In this document: in pieces, positions 10,120 to 21,611 of the stretch | Numbering within the stretch: the first letter of the stretch is position 1 | Layout of the letters: the number at the start of each line of letters is the position of its first letter | NCBI GenBank assembly: GCA_948567375.1 | Contig: OX419757.1 | Location: 49,848,001-49,912,000, forward strand | Length of the DNA stretch: 64,000 nucleotides | Direction of reading: 5' to 3' | From: Lunularia cruciata | Lineage: Eukaryota > Streptophyta > Marchantiopsida > Lunulariales > Lunulariaceae | Notes under the pieces: model-generated | Databases searched by the model: none | The model's input: only the letters and a program-made list of their open reading frames with translations | What the model was told of the DNA's origin: nothing | Program-made: the position numbers and the translations under genes

Positions 10120-10713
10120 CTACGCACAAGCAATGGCTTCAAATACCGTGCGAGGGTTTTGCACCATGACTTTGTGGCGAATCCGCTCTTTCAACCCTTG
10201 TTTGAAATTGTCGAGAGCCTCTGCTGGACTCATGTCGGTAATTGCGACTTGTAGATCCAAAAACGCCTCCACATACTCTTGAAAGCTATTCTTTTGTCTC
10301 AATCCCCGTAGTCGGGTTTGAGCCATTTGCACAGAATCCACCGATTGGAAATTCTTCAGCAATCCTTCTTGCATTGCTGTCCATGTGACCTCCCTTCTCT
10401 CTGCCACCATGGATTGTTCCCAAGCATCATACCATGTGAGGGCTTTATCTGTCAAGTACCCACATGCAAACACGCCTGCAGCATGCTCAGTGATCTCTGT
10501 TGAGAACAATCGGAAATATCGATTCATTCTCTAGATCCAATTTTCCACTACTCCCATCGTACGTTGCACCTTGTAAGGCTCAATGTTGCAGGTCTTCTTC
10601 ATCCGGAGTAGCAATGTGGCTTCCCCGTTGATAGGGTTCGTAGGCACGGGTGCCTCTCCAAGCACTTCAGTCGCAGGTACAGGGTTTTCAGGTGGCTCTT
10701 CTTTTTCCATGGC
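10120..10713 (-). pseudogene. Element 2 Gag core
   Basis: The probable start is ATG at 10713 (MEKEEPPENPVPATEVLG). After an in-frame stop near 10530 the frame reopens as MNRYFRLFSTEITEH and continues with DKALTWYDAWEQ, a Gln/Glu-rich helix region and FKQGLKERIRHKVM. This is the retrotransposon gag domain (capsid-like core with W-Y and the F-x-x-G-L-x-x-x-I-R motif). Confidence 0.85.
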
Positions 10714-11420
10714 TTAATCGTTCCTCAGGATCTGCACTTGACTTTGTAATGTCTCCATGGTCATCTTAATCTCTCGAAATTCATTCAACATCCCTTGCAT
10801 TCCTTGCACCAGCTCTTGCAACTGCGAATCCATGGTTCCTGCAACATCCAATTGCTAACGTCTACTTCAATACAGAGTCAATATAATCACTCTAGAAGGT
10901 GCACAAACTATCAGAACTACCATTGGGACCTTAGAAGCTATCACTCATTGATAATACTCCTCACCAAAATTCCTAACCACAAAATCTCTAAACATCACTT
11001 TTGGCCTCACTACATAACGGATTTCTACTTGAGTGTTGAAAGGGAGAGGATTTGGGACATTCATATCCATTTTATCATAATAGAATGTAGATCGTCAAAT
11101 CCCACTCTGTCATATATCACCACAGGTAGAATCACCGGGTTTGGTGAGTTCATCACTCTGTCCATGAATTCCGCACCAAAGTGATAAACTAGCGATACCC
11201 TCATCTGCTCACACTAGATGTTCATAACCTTGATGTGGAATGGGTTTGAGAATGGAAAGCTAGGTGTAGGAAATTGTCCCCCCGACGCATCCATCCCATC
11301 CGCTCTCTAAAGTCCTTCCTAAGTCTAGCGATTACTCTATGTTCTCCACCTCACATTACTCAGTTTCAGTAGTTTGTGCTATTCCAAGAGGGGTGATCCA
11401 CTCTCTTGGACTAGAATACT
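10714..11420 (-). other. Element 2 leader
   Basis: About 0.7 kb between PBS and gag. I see no recognisable coding domain on either strand. Confidence 0.5.
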
Positions 11421-11433
11421 CGCTTTGATACCA
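11421..11433 (-). other. Primer binding site of element 2 (tRNA-iMet)
   Basis: On the - strand, TGGTATCAAAGCG begins two bases after the LTR end. The initiator tRNA-Met complement is TGGTATCAGAGC, so one base differs. It fixes the element's orientation and identifies 11435-12170 as its 5' LTR. Confidence 0.88.
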
Positions 11434-11434
11434 T

Positions 11435-12170
11435 TGTAATACTCCGAGGACAAGAGAAGAGAGAAAACATAGATTGCACACTCAAACATCGATGCCCCAA
11501 AGGAGCACCTTCTCTTTATTATATAGACAAAGAGGATCTCCTCCAAGGAAGCTCCACCATAGGATTAGGGACACAGATAGGTGACATGTCAGCAAGCTCC
11601 ACCCTTGGATTACTTACTTGGATGGGTGACCTGTCTGGTCTAGGTCCTATCTGGTTGGTCAAACAAGCTTTGACCGGAGGGAATCTTTTAGGGAATCTTC
11701 TTGTAGGAATCTCAGAATCACGTGAGTAAGGTACCGTTGGAAAGCTCTCGACGACACAAAGCGGGGGGGAGGGAAGGCCAACCTTTCCTCTATTGGGGGG
11801 AATCTGCACATTTTTGAGGCCTAATTCATCCGTTTAGGCCTCCAAAATTGCCTTCAAAGATTTTAGGCATATTTTGGTTCCTACTCTATTAGTAGAAGTC
11901 CCCTTTTGGTGATACCTCTTTCTGATCTGTTTATTCCATCATTTGTAACATCCTTCCAGATGTTACCAAACCAATTCTCACCTTTAAATCATATGTCTAG
12001 CTATTGGTTCTAAGGTTCTCAAGTCTATTTTGGTTTCTGCCCTATTAGTAGAAGTACTCTTTTGGTGATACTTCTATCTGATCTATTTTGACCATCATGT
12101 ATAACATCATTCTAGATGTTACCAAACCAAATTTCACATCTAGATCATATGGCTAACCCTTGGTATTACA
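11435..12170 (-). repeat. 5' LTR of element 2 (LTR family X)
   Basis: 736 bp. On the + strand it begins TGTAATACTCCGAGG and ends TTGGTATTACA, perfect TG...CA ends. Three further copies lie at 20868-21606, 31518-32126 and 33805-34526. Confidence 0.93.
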
Positions 12171-12574
12171 CATACACGCAAAAGGTGTCTACCTTCCAAT
12201 CTGAACCGTCTGGCTCGTTGAAAAACACGGTCTCTCTCCTTGGCCCCAACTGTGCCACCCACAACACCAGTGCAAAGATAGTCCATCACTAAGACATCAT
12301 CATGAATGGCTCGCTGAACTGTACCAATATCTTCACTCTCTAGATCTGTGATCTCAATAACTCCTCCTGTATGCATTGAGAGAGATACCACCAAAGCCTC
12401 TACAAATATACACAAAAAGGCCGATGCATGCCAACCTGGCACCATCTCCTCATCTGTCTCACCATGCCAACGTGCTCCGGTCTGATCCTACTGGCTGGGA
12501 CATGGGTTTCTACTCAACCCATTTGCATCACGGTTCACCACTCCAAGTCTGTGAACAACCGTGAAATCATACTC
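12171..12574 (-). pseudogene. Element 3A linker between RNase H and integrase
   Basis: The - strand matches 24670-24990 of copy 3B (for example GVIEITDLESEDIGTVQ and VGGTVGAKERD). It lies after RNase H and before the integrase zinc finger. I do not recognise a domain; it may be a tether. It ends at RFRLEGRHLLRV, where the LTR of element 2 begins. Confidence 0.7.
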
Positions 12575-13800
12575 CTATAAAATCAGAGCCCATTGTGCAA
12601 GCTTCCCTAAAAGCTTGTCAAACTCCATCAACCACTTCAGTGGCTGATGATTAGTGATGAGAGTGAAAGGGTTACCAAATAGGTAACATCGGAAATGTGC
12701 TACTGCCCAAACTGCCACCAAGCACTCTCCCTCATATGAACTATACTTTGCCTCCGCTGAATTGTTGGAGTGACTAGCATAGGCCACCACAAACTCCTTC
12801 CCCTCATCATCATGTTGGGTGAGCACCGCTTCAAGCCCCAACATACTCCAATCAATGTGAACTTGAAATGGTCGTCCCCTGATCGTTCTCCTCAAAATAA
12901 GAGTAGATGTCAACCTCTCCTTGAGCTCTACAAAAGCTCTCTCCTGCTCATCTCCCCAACACCACTCCTGTGTAAGCTTGGTCAGCTTCGTCAAGGCCTT
13001 GGCAATGGCACTAAATCCTCTAACATAGCGGCGATAGAAGTTCACCAACCCAAGGAATGCTTGCACTCTGCTCACATCCGTAGGCCAAGGAATACATGCA
13101 ATAGCCTCCACCTTGGTTTGCTGAACACCAAGTCCTCCGGGGTAGATAGTGTGACCCAAATACTCAACCTGCTCATGGAAGAACCTACACTTCCCAAGAT
13201 GTAATTTGAGTCCATGAGATCTCAACCTCTCAAACACCTCCAACAATTGTCTCTCATGCTCCTCCATAGTAGTGCTATAAACCAAAATGTCATCAATATA
13301 GAACCGAGCAAAATCCAATCTACCTAGGATCCTATCCATGACCCTTTGGAACTCAGCAAGAGCGTTCTTTAACCCAAATGGTAAGAACCTCCACTAATAT
13401 AACACATCCTTACCGTGAGGATCAATAGCCCAAAATGTTTTATTGGATTTATCCTCCTCCCTAATCGGCAATTGATGATATCCTGCTCAAAGATCCAAAG
13501 TACTGAAGATATTTGCATGCCCAATCGCATCAAAAATCTCCTCCAGTGTAGGCATGGCATACCAATCAACCTTGGTCTGTTGGTTGATAGGACGGTAATC
13601 TCCACACATCCGCCTATCTATATAGTTGCCATGCATATCCTTCTTGGCTGGCATCACTGTCGTTGATGCATACTCTCCATGTGAAATCTCCACCAAACCA
13701 ACCTCAAAAAGGTCACTACTCCGGCTCTGAATCAATGTCCTCTCTATATCACTATATCGATAAGGACGTCAAAAAACTAGTGTGTTGCTAGTCAGCTCAA
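12575..13800 (-). pseudogene. Element 3A reverse transcriptase and RNase H
   Basis: RT begins near 13735 (GLVEISHGEYASTTVMPAKK, MCGDYRPINQQ, NIFSTLDL). After a frame break it continues with RFYIDDILVYSTTMEEHERQ (catalytic YIDD) and KCRFFHEQVEYLGH. RNase H follows (QVHIDWSMLGLEAVLTQHDD, TLITNHQPLKWLM). The first D of RNase H is within HIDWS, an unusual context for LYTDAS. At least two frame breaks separate the segments. Confidence 0.9.
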
Positions 13801-14469
13801 TCTGTATACCAGGTCCCTTCAGAGCACCCAAATCCTTTATACGGAAGGTAAAACAACTCGTGTGACTCCTCAAGAACCTCCAAACCCTCCGTCTTTCCTC
13901 TCTAGTAAGCTTGGGTCCAAGATCTGGCTCCCAAGTATCCTTTGTAACTATAGTAGGAGTGGAAGACGTACTGACTGGCTGCTATATTAGGCCCTTGGGA
14001 GCAATAGTGTCATGCTCCCGACCACTAGAGGTCCCAACCTCTGTGAAAAAAACTCCCTCCACTCTGGCTGCAAGCTCCACACGTCCTCTCGCTGCATCCC
14101 ATGTGGACCAAGAGTGTAATCCAAGTAGCCCACGCTCACCTAGATGGACTCCAAGTAGACCACTCTCCCTAGTAGCTACTAGATGTGTCCCGTGAATGTG
14201 AAGTGTTGGTGGTGTTAGTCACAGGAACTGTGACTCTATGGTTTGATGGCCCAATCCTCAAGTACCCTTTGTGCCATCAATCAATTGTGTGTGCTGCTCT
14301 CAACCATGGCCTCCCAAGAAGTAAGACCACTCTCCCTAGTAGCTGCTGGATGTGTCCCAAGAATACCATGTCCACTCGGTCCATCGCCCCCAGCATGTGC
14401 CTGAATCGTCTCAATAGGCACAGGGCTCACAAGTGTCCGAGTGGTGATGCGTATAAAGCGCATCCTACG

Positions 14470-15490
14470 TTGCTCTGCCAAGCCAAGGCTCACAATCCAG
14501 GTCAAACAGTTCAGGTCCATAGCCTGACCTAACACCTGACGCCTAGATACTTCTTACACTATTGGAACATCGGTAATACCGGTGCAAAAACCCATCGCCC
14601 GCTCTCTCTCATCAACGTTGGGCTCCACCAACTACTGTAAATGTGAGTCCTAAACAAGTCCATGTCCTCCCTCTCAAAAAGAATGAGAGCCTGGGAAACT
14701 CATGAGTGAGGGAAATGCGGCTCTAGGCTGTCCAACTAGGTTCACCACTGCCATAGGTGACCTATCAGCCACTACCACTGTCTGAGACTGATGCCCCACA
14801 TCCAAGATATCATCAACAAGAATGTGGTCCAATCGCTGAATCTCATCATAAGCACATTGTAGAACCTCTTTGGGTAAGAGGTTTGTCCACCAAAGACGAA
14901 GACAATGAGCCCGTGATCCCATTCTGGCTGCATCTAACAATACAGCATGTCCCATCCAAGAGTGGACCTGATGTGTACTTGCCACCTCTTAGGTGCGAGA
15001 ATCACCCAAGCAAGGAATGTTCTCTAGAAGGTAAGCTGGAGAAACGGACTGATGAACCTGGAGATGTCGTAGTATCTGTAACATCTCCCAAAACACACCA
15101 AAACGAGGATCCTGAAGACCCAATCCTCTACCAGCACGTGTATGTCCCTAACATGGCCATCCAGAAATCACCAAGTGAATAGGCCCATGTCTCTCTAGGT
15201 CATGCGCCCCCAGTAAGGAAATGTCTCCTGGTAGGGCCTTCTGGTAACCTCTAACTGCTGACATTGGTAATAACTCCGGATACCGATAGGCCAGGTGTGT
15301 TACATGATGTAGAGAGACTCACCTAGCAGTCTCATCTCTCTCTACATACAAGTACCTTTGTACTCGGATACCCGCCTATAACACCGCAGCTAGTCCGGTG
15401 CTGATCCCACCAAACAACTCCAATAGACATATTCCCCTCTACTGGATACTGCCAAGCAATGAGTGTGGTATCCAGAGGTGTCAAAGCAAT
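14470..15490 (-). pseudogene. Element 3A C5-cytosine DNA methyltransferase domain (broken)
   Basis: Same domain as in copy 3B, in the same place between protease and RT. Visible on the - strand: the lead-in LDTTLIAWQYPVEG; motif I disrupted by a frameshift near 15420; motif IV GWPC with the Cys codon at 15151-15153, but the next codon a stop (15148-15150) where 3B has Gln; motif VI as LLENIP near 15013-15030, the intact ENV-type form; and motif VIII AARMGSRAHCLRLWWTNLLP near 14850-14935. Motif IX is ERERAMGFCTGIT near 14570-14610 and motif X LGQAMDLNCLTWIV near 14490-14535. Copy 3B has different lesions, so each preserves motifs the other has lost. Confidence 0.82.
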
Positions 15491-15562
15491 TGCCTCTGGA
15501 GGCTCATCCTCACACTCATCTCCTGATGGTACAAAGGCTCCACTCCAAGCCTGCTGCACCAA

Positions 15563-16465
15563 CTAATCTGCATGCTGTTGCAATGCCTCCACTGAACTCC
15601 ACAATGGAACATCCAAGGTGGATGGAACAATCCCACTCATACTCCAAAGCCGAGTGATCTCCTCTGGTACTGGAGTATCCTCTGCATGGGCGTTCCCCTC
15701 CAACAAGTCACCAGGCCAAGTAACCGCACCACTGAAAGCTAAAACTGATGTTTCCATGGTCCCGGACTGTAGTGAGCTAAGACTACCACTACTAAAGCGT
15801 ACTAGTAGGCGACATACCCGTCCCTCACTAGACTGCCAACCAGGTCTATAAGAGGTTGTCTCCTCCCAATAGTCAATGCTGAAACCCTTGGGGTATAACA
15901 CTTCTCCCCCAACTAGCACATCATATGACTCAGCTATCATCGCAATAGCCTGAGCTCTCACCACCGAGCTATCAGTTGGATGACCAGGCTGAACCTGGAC
16001 AACAAGCTCTCCACGTGTGATGTGTTGTGTCAAACCACCACCTAGAGATGTTTGGATCTGAAATGGACACCTCTCCACATTGGTCTTTAGTAACTCCAGA
16101 TCGACAACTACAGCCTTCCCCAACATAAGGGGCTGCGCACCAGAGTCTAACAAGACTCTCTATGGTGTATAGACCTTCCCTGAAGGTCCCACCAAACAAA
16201 AAATCCCCCTCTGGTTATCCAATAAGACAACACCAGGTGTAAACCATGCTCTCTTAAAGGCCGGTCTAGCTGGCAACTCCTCCAGTCTAGCCGCTGCTGC
16301 CTGCCATAAACCATTGGTCGCTGAACGGATCCCATGCTCCTCAACCAAGTCAGCTCCACTACCAACCACCTCTGCTCTAGTAGTAGGAACTGCACCGTCC
16401 CTACTCTCACACAACGTGGCAGCCAACCGGAATACTAGGGCTGGGTCAACTCCCAATGTAAACAT
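15563..16465 (-). pseudogene. Element 3A protease region
   Basis: Open - strand frames carry FTPGVVLLDNQRG, GPSGKVYTP and the aspartic protease active site LLDSGAQPLMLGKAVVVD near 16090-16150 (D-S-G-A). Downstream are ITRGELVVQVQPGH and YDVLVGGEVLYPKGF, the latter corresponding to the usual D-x-I-L-G close of a retropepsin. A stop or frameshift just before the DSGA motif splits the region into two frames. Confidence 0.85.
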
Positions 16466-16861
16466 GTCACTGGCTCAAAATAAAGGATGCCGCATAATCA
16501 GCTGAGCCGCCCTCAACATCATGTTAGACTCAGTCTGTGTAGTAGCAGGTGGCTAACTAGCAGGTAATCCATCATGTACTCCATCACCAGCTACCACACC
16601 TGCACTGGGACGTCTAGGAACCATGGATGTCGTCTGCAATGCCTTAGATAGCATGAAGGACTGGGGAAGTTTGACCTGTCTCCCAACCTCTCCTCTTTGT
16701 GGGTCCAACTCCATTGATGCTCTTCTAGGCTCTGGAGCACGTATTGCACTCCTTGTCACTGCTGTAGATGCATCCACCTGTGCTGCTCCGCACATTTAGT
16801 CCAAAGCATCTCTATCACCAGCATATGAGGTGGAAGCCTCAGCACTTGAATCTGATCTCCT

Positions 16862-17239
16862 CTAAGCAATAGCCATACTAGCCAATCTCTGCTCCAATTG
16901 CTCAATCCGAGTAGCCATAGTTGTGTCAGAAGTAAGGGTAGGTATTGCACCTCTACTAGGTGTAGATCCTCTACCACCACCTCTACCACCTCGTCCTCCA
17001 TGAACTGGAGCTCCTCTACTACCTGCCATAGCAGCCCTACCACTCCGTAACTCCGGGTGTAGGTCAAAACACCAGTCACTAGTATGACCAAATCTGTGGC
17101 AATGCTCACACTGCCTCTGTGCTGGCTGTGATGCACCAGAGGTATCAGGTCCGCTGCCCTGAGTACACTCTCTCCTATGGTGAGGTCCACCACAAGTCCA
17201 ACAAGCAACACCACCACTCACTGGCTGTTGCTGACTCAA
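16862..17239 (-). pseudogene. Element 3A nucleocapsid region with two zinc knuckles
   Basis: The - strand frame contains CWTCGGPHHRREC (variant spacing) and the canonical CEHCHRFGHTSDWC, followed by an RGG-type basic stretch (GGRGGRGGGRGS) and a short coiled-coil-like end (RIEQLEQRLASM). Two knuckles plus RGG box fit RNA packaging by the nucleocapsid. It is in a different frame from gag. Confidence 0.8.
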
Positions 17240-17311
17240 AAATGAGAGTAAGGATCTAACTCCACTAGGCCCTCCACTCGCTCCATAGGATTTGGGCTAT
17301 CCACCCTGTCC

Positions 17312-18430
17312 TCAAAAACCAATTGGGCGTGGTGCACTCTGCTGCACTCTAGAAGAAGTCACAGCCGTGGATGAGGTCTCCCTACCAAATCCAGATGTCA
17401 CCACTCTCTCCTCCACCATATTGAGCTCAATATGCTCAGCCAAACCAAAGACTACTGCCAAAGTGGGCAAAGTAGCATGCAACAACATAACATCACGAGC
17501 TCTACGTTGTAACTCCCTGTCCAGTATCCCATACCAAAATTGGACTGCCTGGACCTTAGTAACTCCTTGAGTGACACTGATCAGCCGCCTCATGCAAGTG
17601 TATGCCTCACATAGGCTCTCTCCAGCCTTCCGCTGGACCTCCTGCAAGCTCCTCAGCTTGCCAGTCCGCACTCCTTGGTAGTTTTGCCTCAAACATAGAA
17701 AGAACTCCACCATGGGGTTAAACCCCGGTACCACACCACCTCCTGCAGTGGTACTTCCACTCGTAGTAGCACTATCTCCAGCTAGTGCACCTCCATTAGC
17801 TCCACCAACACTACTCAAGCTAGAACTCGTGGGTACAGCCAATCTACTCCTGGCCACCGAGCCTGAAGTGATGGAGACATAGTGTAGAGACCAATACTGT
17901 CTCCATAACTCAATCTCCTCCAAATGAGCTCTCCTGAACTCATGGTAGTCATCCATCGGTGGACCCTCCAAGTGCTGAAACAACCCCTTCCATGCCATGA
18001 AGGGTGTGAACAAAGTCAGGTTCCGCATCTGCTGTAGATCACACCAACTGTTGAACTCCTGGATGAAGTCATCCAACTCAATGGTACCCACTGTACCAGA
18101 GTAATGACTAGGTCCTTTGGAGGCCCCATAAATCTTGTCCATGTCCCAAAACAACGGTGCGGACACACCAAGTGCACTCTCAATTGAATCAGCTCTTGTG
18201 TCAAACTCCAACTCAGAGTCAATCTCCTCCCTCACTGGGACCTGAGATACAGGCTGATACCGAGCACCACTCCGAGTAAACCCACTACATACTACAGGGC
18301 TAATTCCTCTGGAATCTCCAAAGAACTCCGTCGTGACAAAGTAACCACAACAGCAAACCCGAACCACCAACTGCAACCGCAAGTCGCAACCGCAAGTACC
18401 CCACCAAGTGCCAACACCACCAAGCACCAC
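17312..18430 (-). pseudogene. Element 3A Gag
   Basis: A 372-codon - strand frame. The N-terminal part is Cys-rich and may include leader. The retrotransposon gag core starts near residue 110 (ELDDFIQEFNSWCDLQQM, LFQHLEGPPMDDYHEF) and, after a Ser/Gly/Thr-rich linker, continues with VEFFLCLRQNYQG, RKAGESLCEAYTCMRRL and FWYGILDRELQRRARD. The end is Arg-rich. Zinc knuckles follow at 17239. The start is uncertain because GTG/ATG choices upstream are not conserved visibly. Confidence 0.75.
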
Positions 18431-19652
18431 CCACTAATGTAACTCTAACCGAGATAACTACACTAGGAGAAAGAGCAACCTATAACCTGCCATCATAACA
18501 CGCACTCTCACGGTCTGCAGGTCATCACTTCCTGCCTCACCGGAGAGAAGCAAAGGTAGTCTGATTGGTCATCACTCTAGCCTCATCACCGAGAGCACAC
18601 CAGAGCATCAACACTCAAAAGTCAAGGCACCTCACACAAACGTGGTGCACAAACAGGAAGTAGAGAATGGAGAGGGTCCAATCACAAGAAATCTAAACAA
18701 AAACCCTCCATCTCATAACACAATACGGGATTGACTCTGCCACTATTTGGCATTTGACATAAGAGGAGTTTGTATCTAAGTCCTAAGCTACCAGGATCAC
18801 CAAGAATGGGATCAAATTGCCTCTCCTAGCCAAAGCTATATGTGTATAGATAACAATGGCACAATCACTATGACAACAAGTGAGGGTGGACCAGCTGGCT
18901 AGGGCACCAGTCTAGGAACAAGAGATCTAGGGGTCAAACCCTATTGCGCATAATCTAGCAAGAAAGGTAGATTTTTCCAACCAATGACCAAGATCTACTC
19001 TAAACTAGCTAGCCTCACGCCAGCAAGTTGGCTTGCTGGCCCTTCTAGGCTTTTGTAGCCTCTCATAGCCCACAATCCTATGCCTCAAAGCCTCTAAACG
19101 CCAAATGAGGTCTTTCTTGTTGCCACTTCAAACCTCCTCCAAAATTGGTGAAACTTCTCCAAATCTGCAAAAGTCCTCCAAATCTGGCCAAATAGCGAAA
19201 ACTCCTCCAAATCTGGCCAAAATCTGACATAAATGCCAACCAAAATCTGACATAAACCCTAAAGTTGGTTGTCCGCCAAATCCCCCGCTAACTTTCCACT
19301 CGAGCCAAATTGACAAAACGGGTTTTTCCAAATCACAATTTCATGAGAAGATCTTCCCAACTCCACCTTCAATTTGACTTTCTGAGCCCAACTCGCAACA
19401 AATTGGTCATGCCTTCACCCTTGAGCTCAAAATCACAACATTGCTCTAAAATTGCTCCTTCTTTGCTCAAAATTTGGCCAGCGCTTCCACACACCGTCCG
19501 CCTAACTGCCAAATCTGCATCAATCGATTGAGCTTCTACACACTAGGGAAACACTGAACTTGAATTGAGCTACCAACGATCCACTGAGCTTGGAGATACC
19601 ACCAACACTCACAGTTCCTGCACCTGATTTCCCCTTGACCTCACTTCTTTGA
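18431..19652 (-). other. Element 3A leader
   Basis: 1.2 kb between gag and the LTR, rich in short imperfect repeats of TCCTCCAAATCTGGCCAAA type around 19130-19260. No domain is visible. On the + strand at 18896-18942 there is a pair of Pol III-like boxes, discussed separately. Confidence 0.5.
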
Positions 19653-20106
19653 TGTAATCAGATTGCTTACCACTCTCAACTCAACTCAACTCAGATCAGT
19701 ACTTGATCTCTCACTCTATAAACTGCCAACAACTAGGCACTGATTACAATCAAGCCACATCCACTCAAGCATAGAGAATCCAGGTGACGCTTGCCGGCCT
19801 CTGTCCACCATAGCCAGGAACTCAAAGGCTCAACATTCAGAGAAGTGAGCTCTCTGGAGCTCACTTTGAAACTATACCCCCTGGACTCAAGCTAGCTCTG
19901 AAACCCTAACGGTCCTACTAACGGTACACTCAACGGTGCAAACGGTGCAAAGTGACGGTGGGCCCCACCGTGAAGTCAGTACCCCGAACACAAAATCTAA
20001 CCGTCAAAAAGTAGTCTTTGAGAAACTGCTAGAATAACTCTAACTTCTATCACTAGAACTCTAGTGTCCGAGCATCTAGATGCGGAACTACAAATGGCGT
20101 GACAAT
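19653..20106 (-). repeat. Truncated 5' LTR of element 3A
   Basis: The reverse complement matches 26555-27000 of the 3B LTR closely over about 450 bp, including GGGGTACTGACTTCACGGTG and CTATGGTGGACAGAGGCCGG. It ends ...CTGATTACA at 19653. Its first 80 or so bases are missing at the 20106/20107 junction. Confidence 0.88.
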
Positions 20107-20867
20107 GCGGCATCCTTTGTTTTTGGCCAATGACATGTTTACATTGGGAGTTGACCCAGCCCCAGTGTTCCGGTTGGTTGCCATGCTGTGTGAGAGTAGA
20201 GATGGTGCGGTTCCTACTACTAGAACAGAGGTGGTTGGTAGTGGAGCTGACTTGGTTGAGGAGCATGGGATCCGTTCAGCGACCAATGGTTTATGGCAGG
20301 CAACAGCGGCTAGACTGGAGGAGTTGCCAGCTAGACCGGCCTTTGAGAGAGCACGGTTCACACCTGGTGTTGTCCTATTGTATAACCAAAGGAGGATTTT
20401 CCATTTGGTGGGACCTTCAGGGAAGGTCTATACACCACAAAGAGTCTTGTTAGACTCTAGTGTGCAGCCTTTTATGTTGGGGAAGGCTATAGTTGTCGGT
20501 TTGGAGTTACGGAAGACCAATGTGGAGAGGTGTCCATTTCAAATCTAGACATCTCTAGGTGGTGGTTTGATACAGTACATCACACGTGGGAAGCTTGTTG
20601 TCCAGGTTCAGCCTGGTCATCAGACTGATAGCTCGGTGGTGAGAGCCTAGGCTATTACGACAATAGCTGAGTCATATGATGTGCTAGTTGGGGGAGAAGT
20701 GTTATACCCCAAGGGTTTCAGTATTGACTATTAGGAGGAGACAACCTCTTATAGACCTGGTTGGCAGTCTGGTGAGGGACGGGTATGTTGCCTACCATTA
20801 TGCTTCAATAGTGGTAGTCTTGGCTCACTATAGTCCGAGACCATGGCAGCATCAATTTTAGCTTTTA
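20107..20867 (+). pseudogene. Element 3B protease region (first part)
   Basis: Homologous to 15720-16490 of copy 3A. It includes the sequence around the active site, here read as LLDSSVQPFMLGKAIVVG, so the D-S-G-A of copy 3A has become D-S-S-V. A stop follows ERCPFQI. The region continues after the solo LTR at 21612. Confidence 0.82.
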
Positions 20868-21606
20868 TGTAATACTCCGAGGACAAGAGAAGAGAGAAAA
20901 CACAGATTGCACATTCAAACATTCGATGCCCCCAGGGAGCACCTTCTCTTTATTATATAGACAAAGAGGATCTCCTCCAAGGAAGCTCCACCATAGGATT
21001 AGGGACATAGATAGGTGACATGTCAGCAAGCTCCACCCTTGGATTACTAACTTGGATGGGTGACCTGTCTGGTCTAGGTCCTATCTGGTTGGTCAAACGA
21101 GCTTTGACCGGAGGGAATCTTTTAGGGAATCTTCCTGTAGGAATCTCAGAATCACATGAGTAAGGTACCGTTGGAAAGCTCTCGACGAGACAAACCAGGG
21201 GGGAGGGAAGGCCAGCCTTTCATTCATTGGGGGGCAAACTTGCACATTTTCAAGGCCTAATTCATCCGTTTAGGCCTCCGAAATTGCCTTCAAAGATTTC
21301 AGGCATATTTCGGTTCCTACTCTATTAGTAGAAGTCCCCTTTTGGTGATACCTCTTTCTGATCTGTTTAGTCCATCATGTGTAACATCCTTCCAGATGTT
21401 ACCAAACCAATTCTCACCTTTAAATCATATGTCTAGCTATTGGTTCTAAGGTTCTCAAGTCTATTTCGGTTTCTGCCCTATTAGTAGAAGTACTCTTTTG
21501 GTGATACTTCTATCTGATCTATTTTGACCATCATGTATAACATCATTCTAGATGTTACCAAACCAAATTTCACATCTAGATCATATGGCTAACCCTTGGT
21601 ATTACA
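20868..21606 (-). repeat. Solo LTR of family X in element 3B, target duplication TTTTA
   Basis: 739 bp with TGTAATACTCC...TTGGTATTACA ends, very close to 11435-12170. It is flanked by a perfect 5-bp direct repeat TTTTA at 20863-20867 and 21607-21611, and element 3B reading resumes directly after it. This is the footprint of a full insertion reduced by LTR-LTR recombination. Confidence 0.95.
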
Positions 21607-21611
21607 TTTTA

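Larger units (their letters stand above)
1..12170 (-). mobile_element. Element 2: Ty3/gypsy (chromovirus-like) retrotransposon, 3' end off window
   Basis: Read on the - strand the order is 5' LTR (11435-12170), tRNA-iMet-type PBS (11421-11433), gag (about 10713-10120), Cys/His region, protease, reverse transcriptase and RNase H. The RNase H is interrupted by element 1 at 7889 and resumes at 109-1, where the window ends. Integrase and 3' LTR would lie to the left. In-frame stops and a frame break near 8400 show it is inactive. The iMet PBS and gag-pol order suit a chromovirus, but no chromodomain is visible, so the lineage is inferred. It is inserted in element 3A at 12170/12171. Confidence 0.85.
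12171..20106 (-). mobile_element. Element 3A: partial Ty3/gypsy element with DNA methyltransferase domain
   Basis: Read on the - strand: truncated 5' LTR (20106-19653), leader, gag, zinc knuckles, protease, cytosine methyltransferase, RT, RNase H and the start of the integrase region. There it is cut by element 2 at 12171. The upstream part of the 5' LTR is missing: at 20106 the sequence switches abruptly to element 3B in the opposite orientation. Stops and frameshifts are scattered throughout, so it is inactive. Confidence 0.88.

Noticed and set aside
9796-10169. + strand ORFs over the gag/zinc-knuckle region of element 2
   Set aside because: Antisense to a recognisable gag; no independent support.
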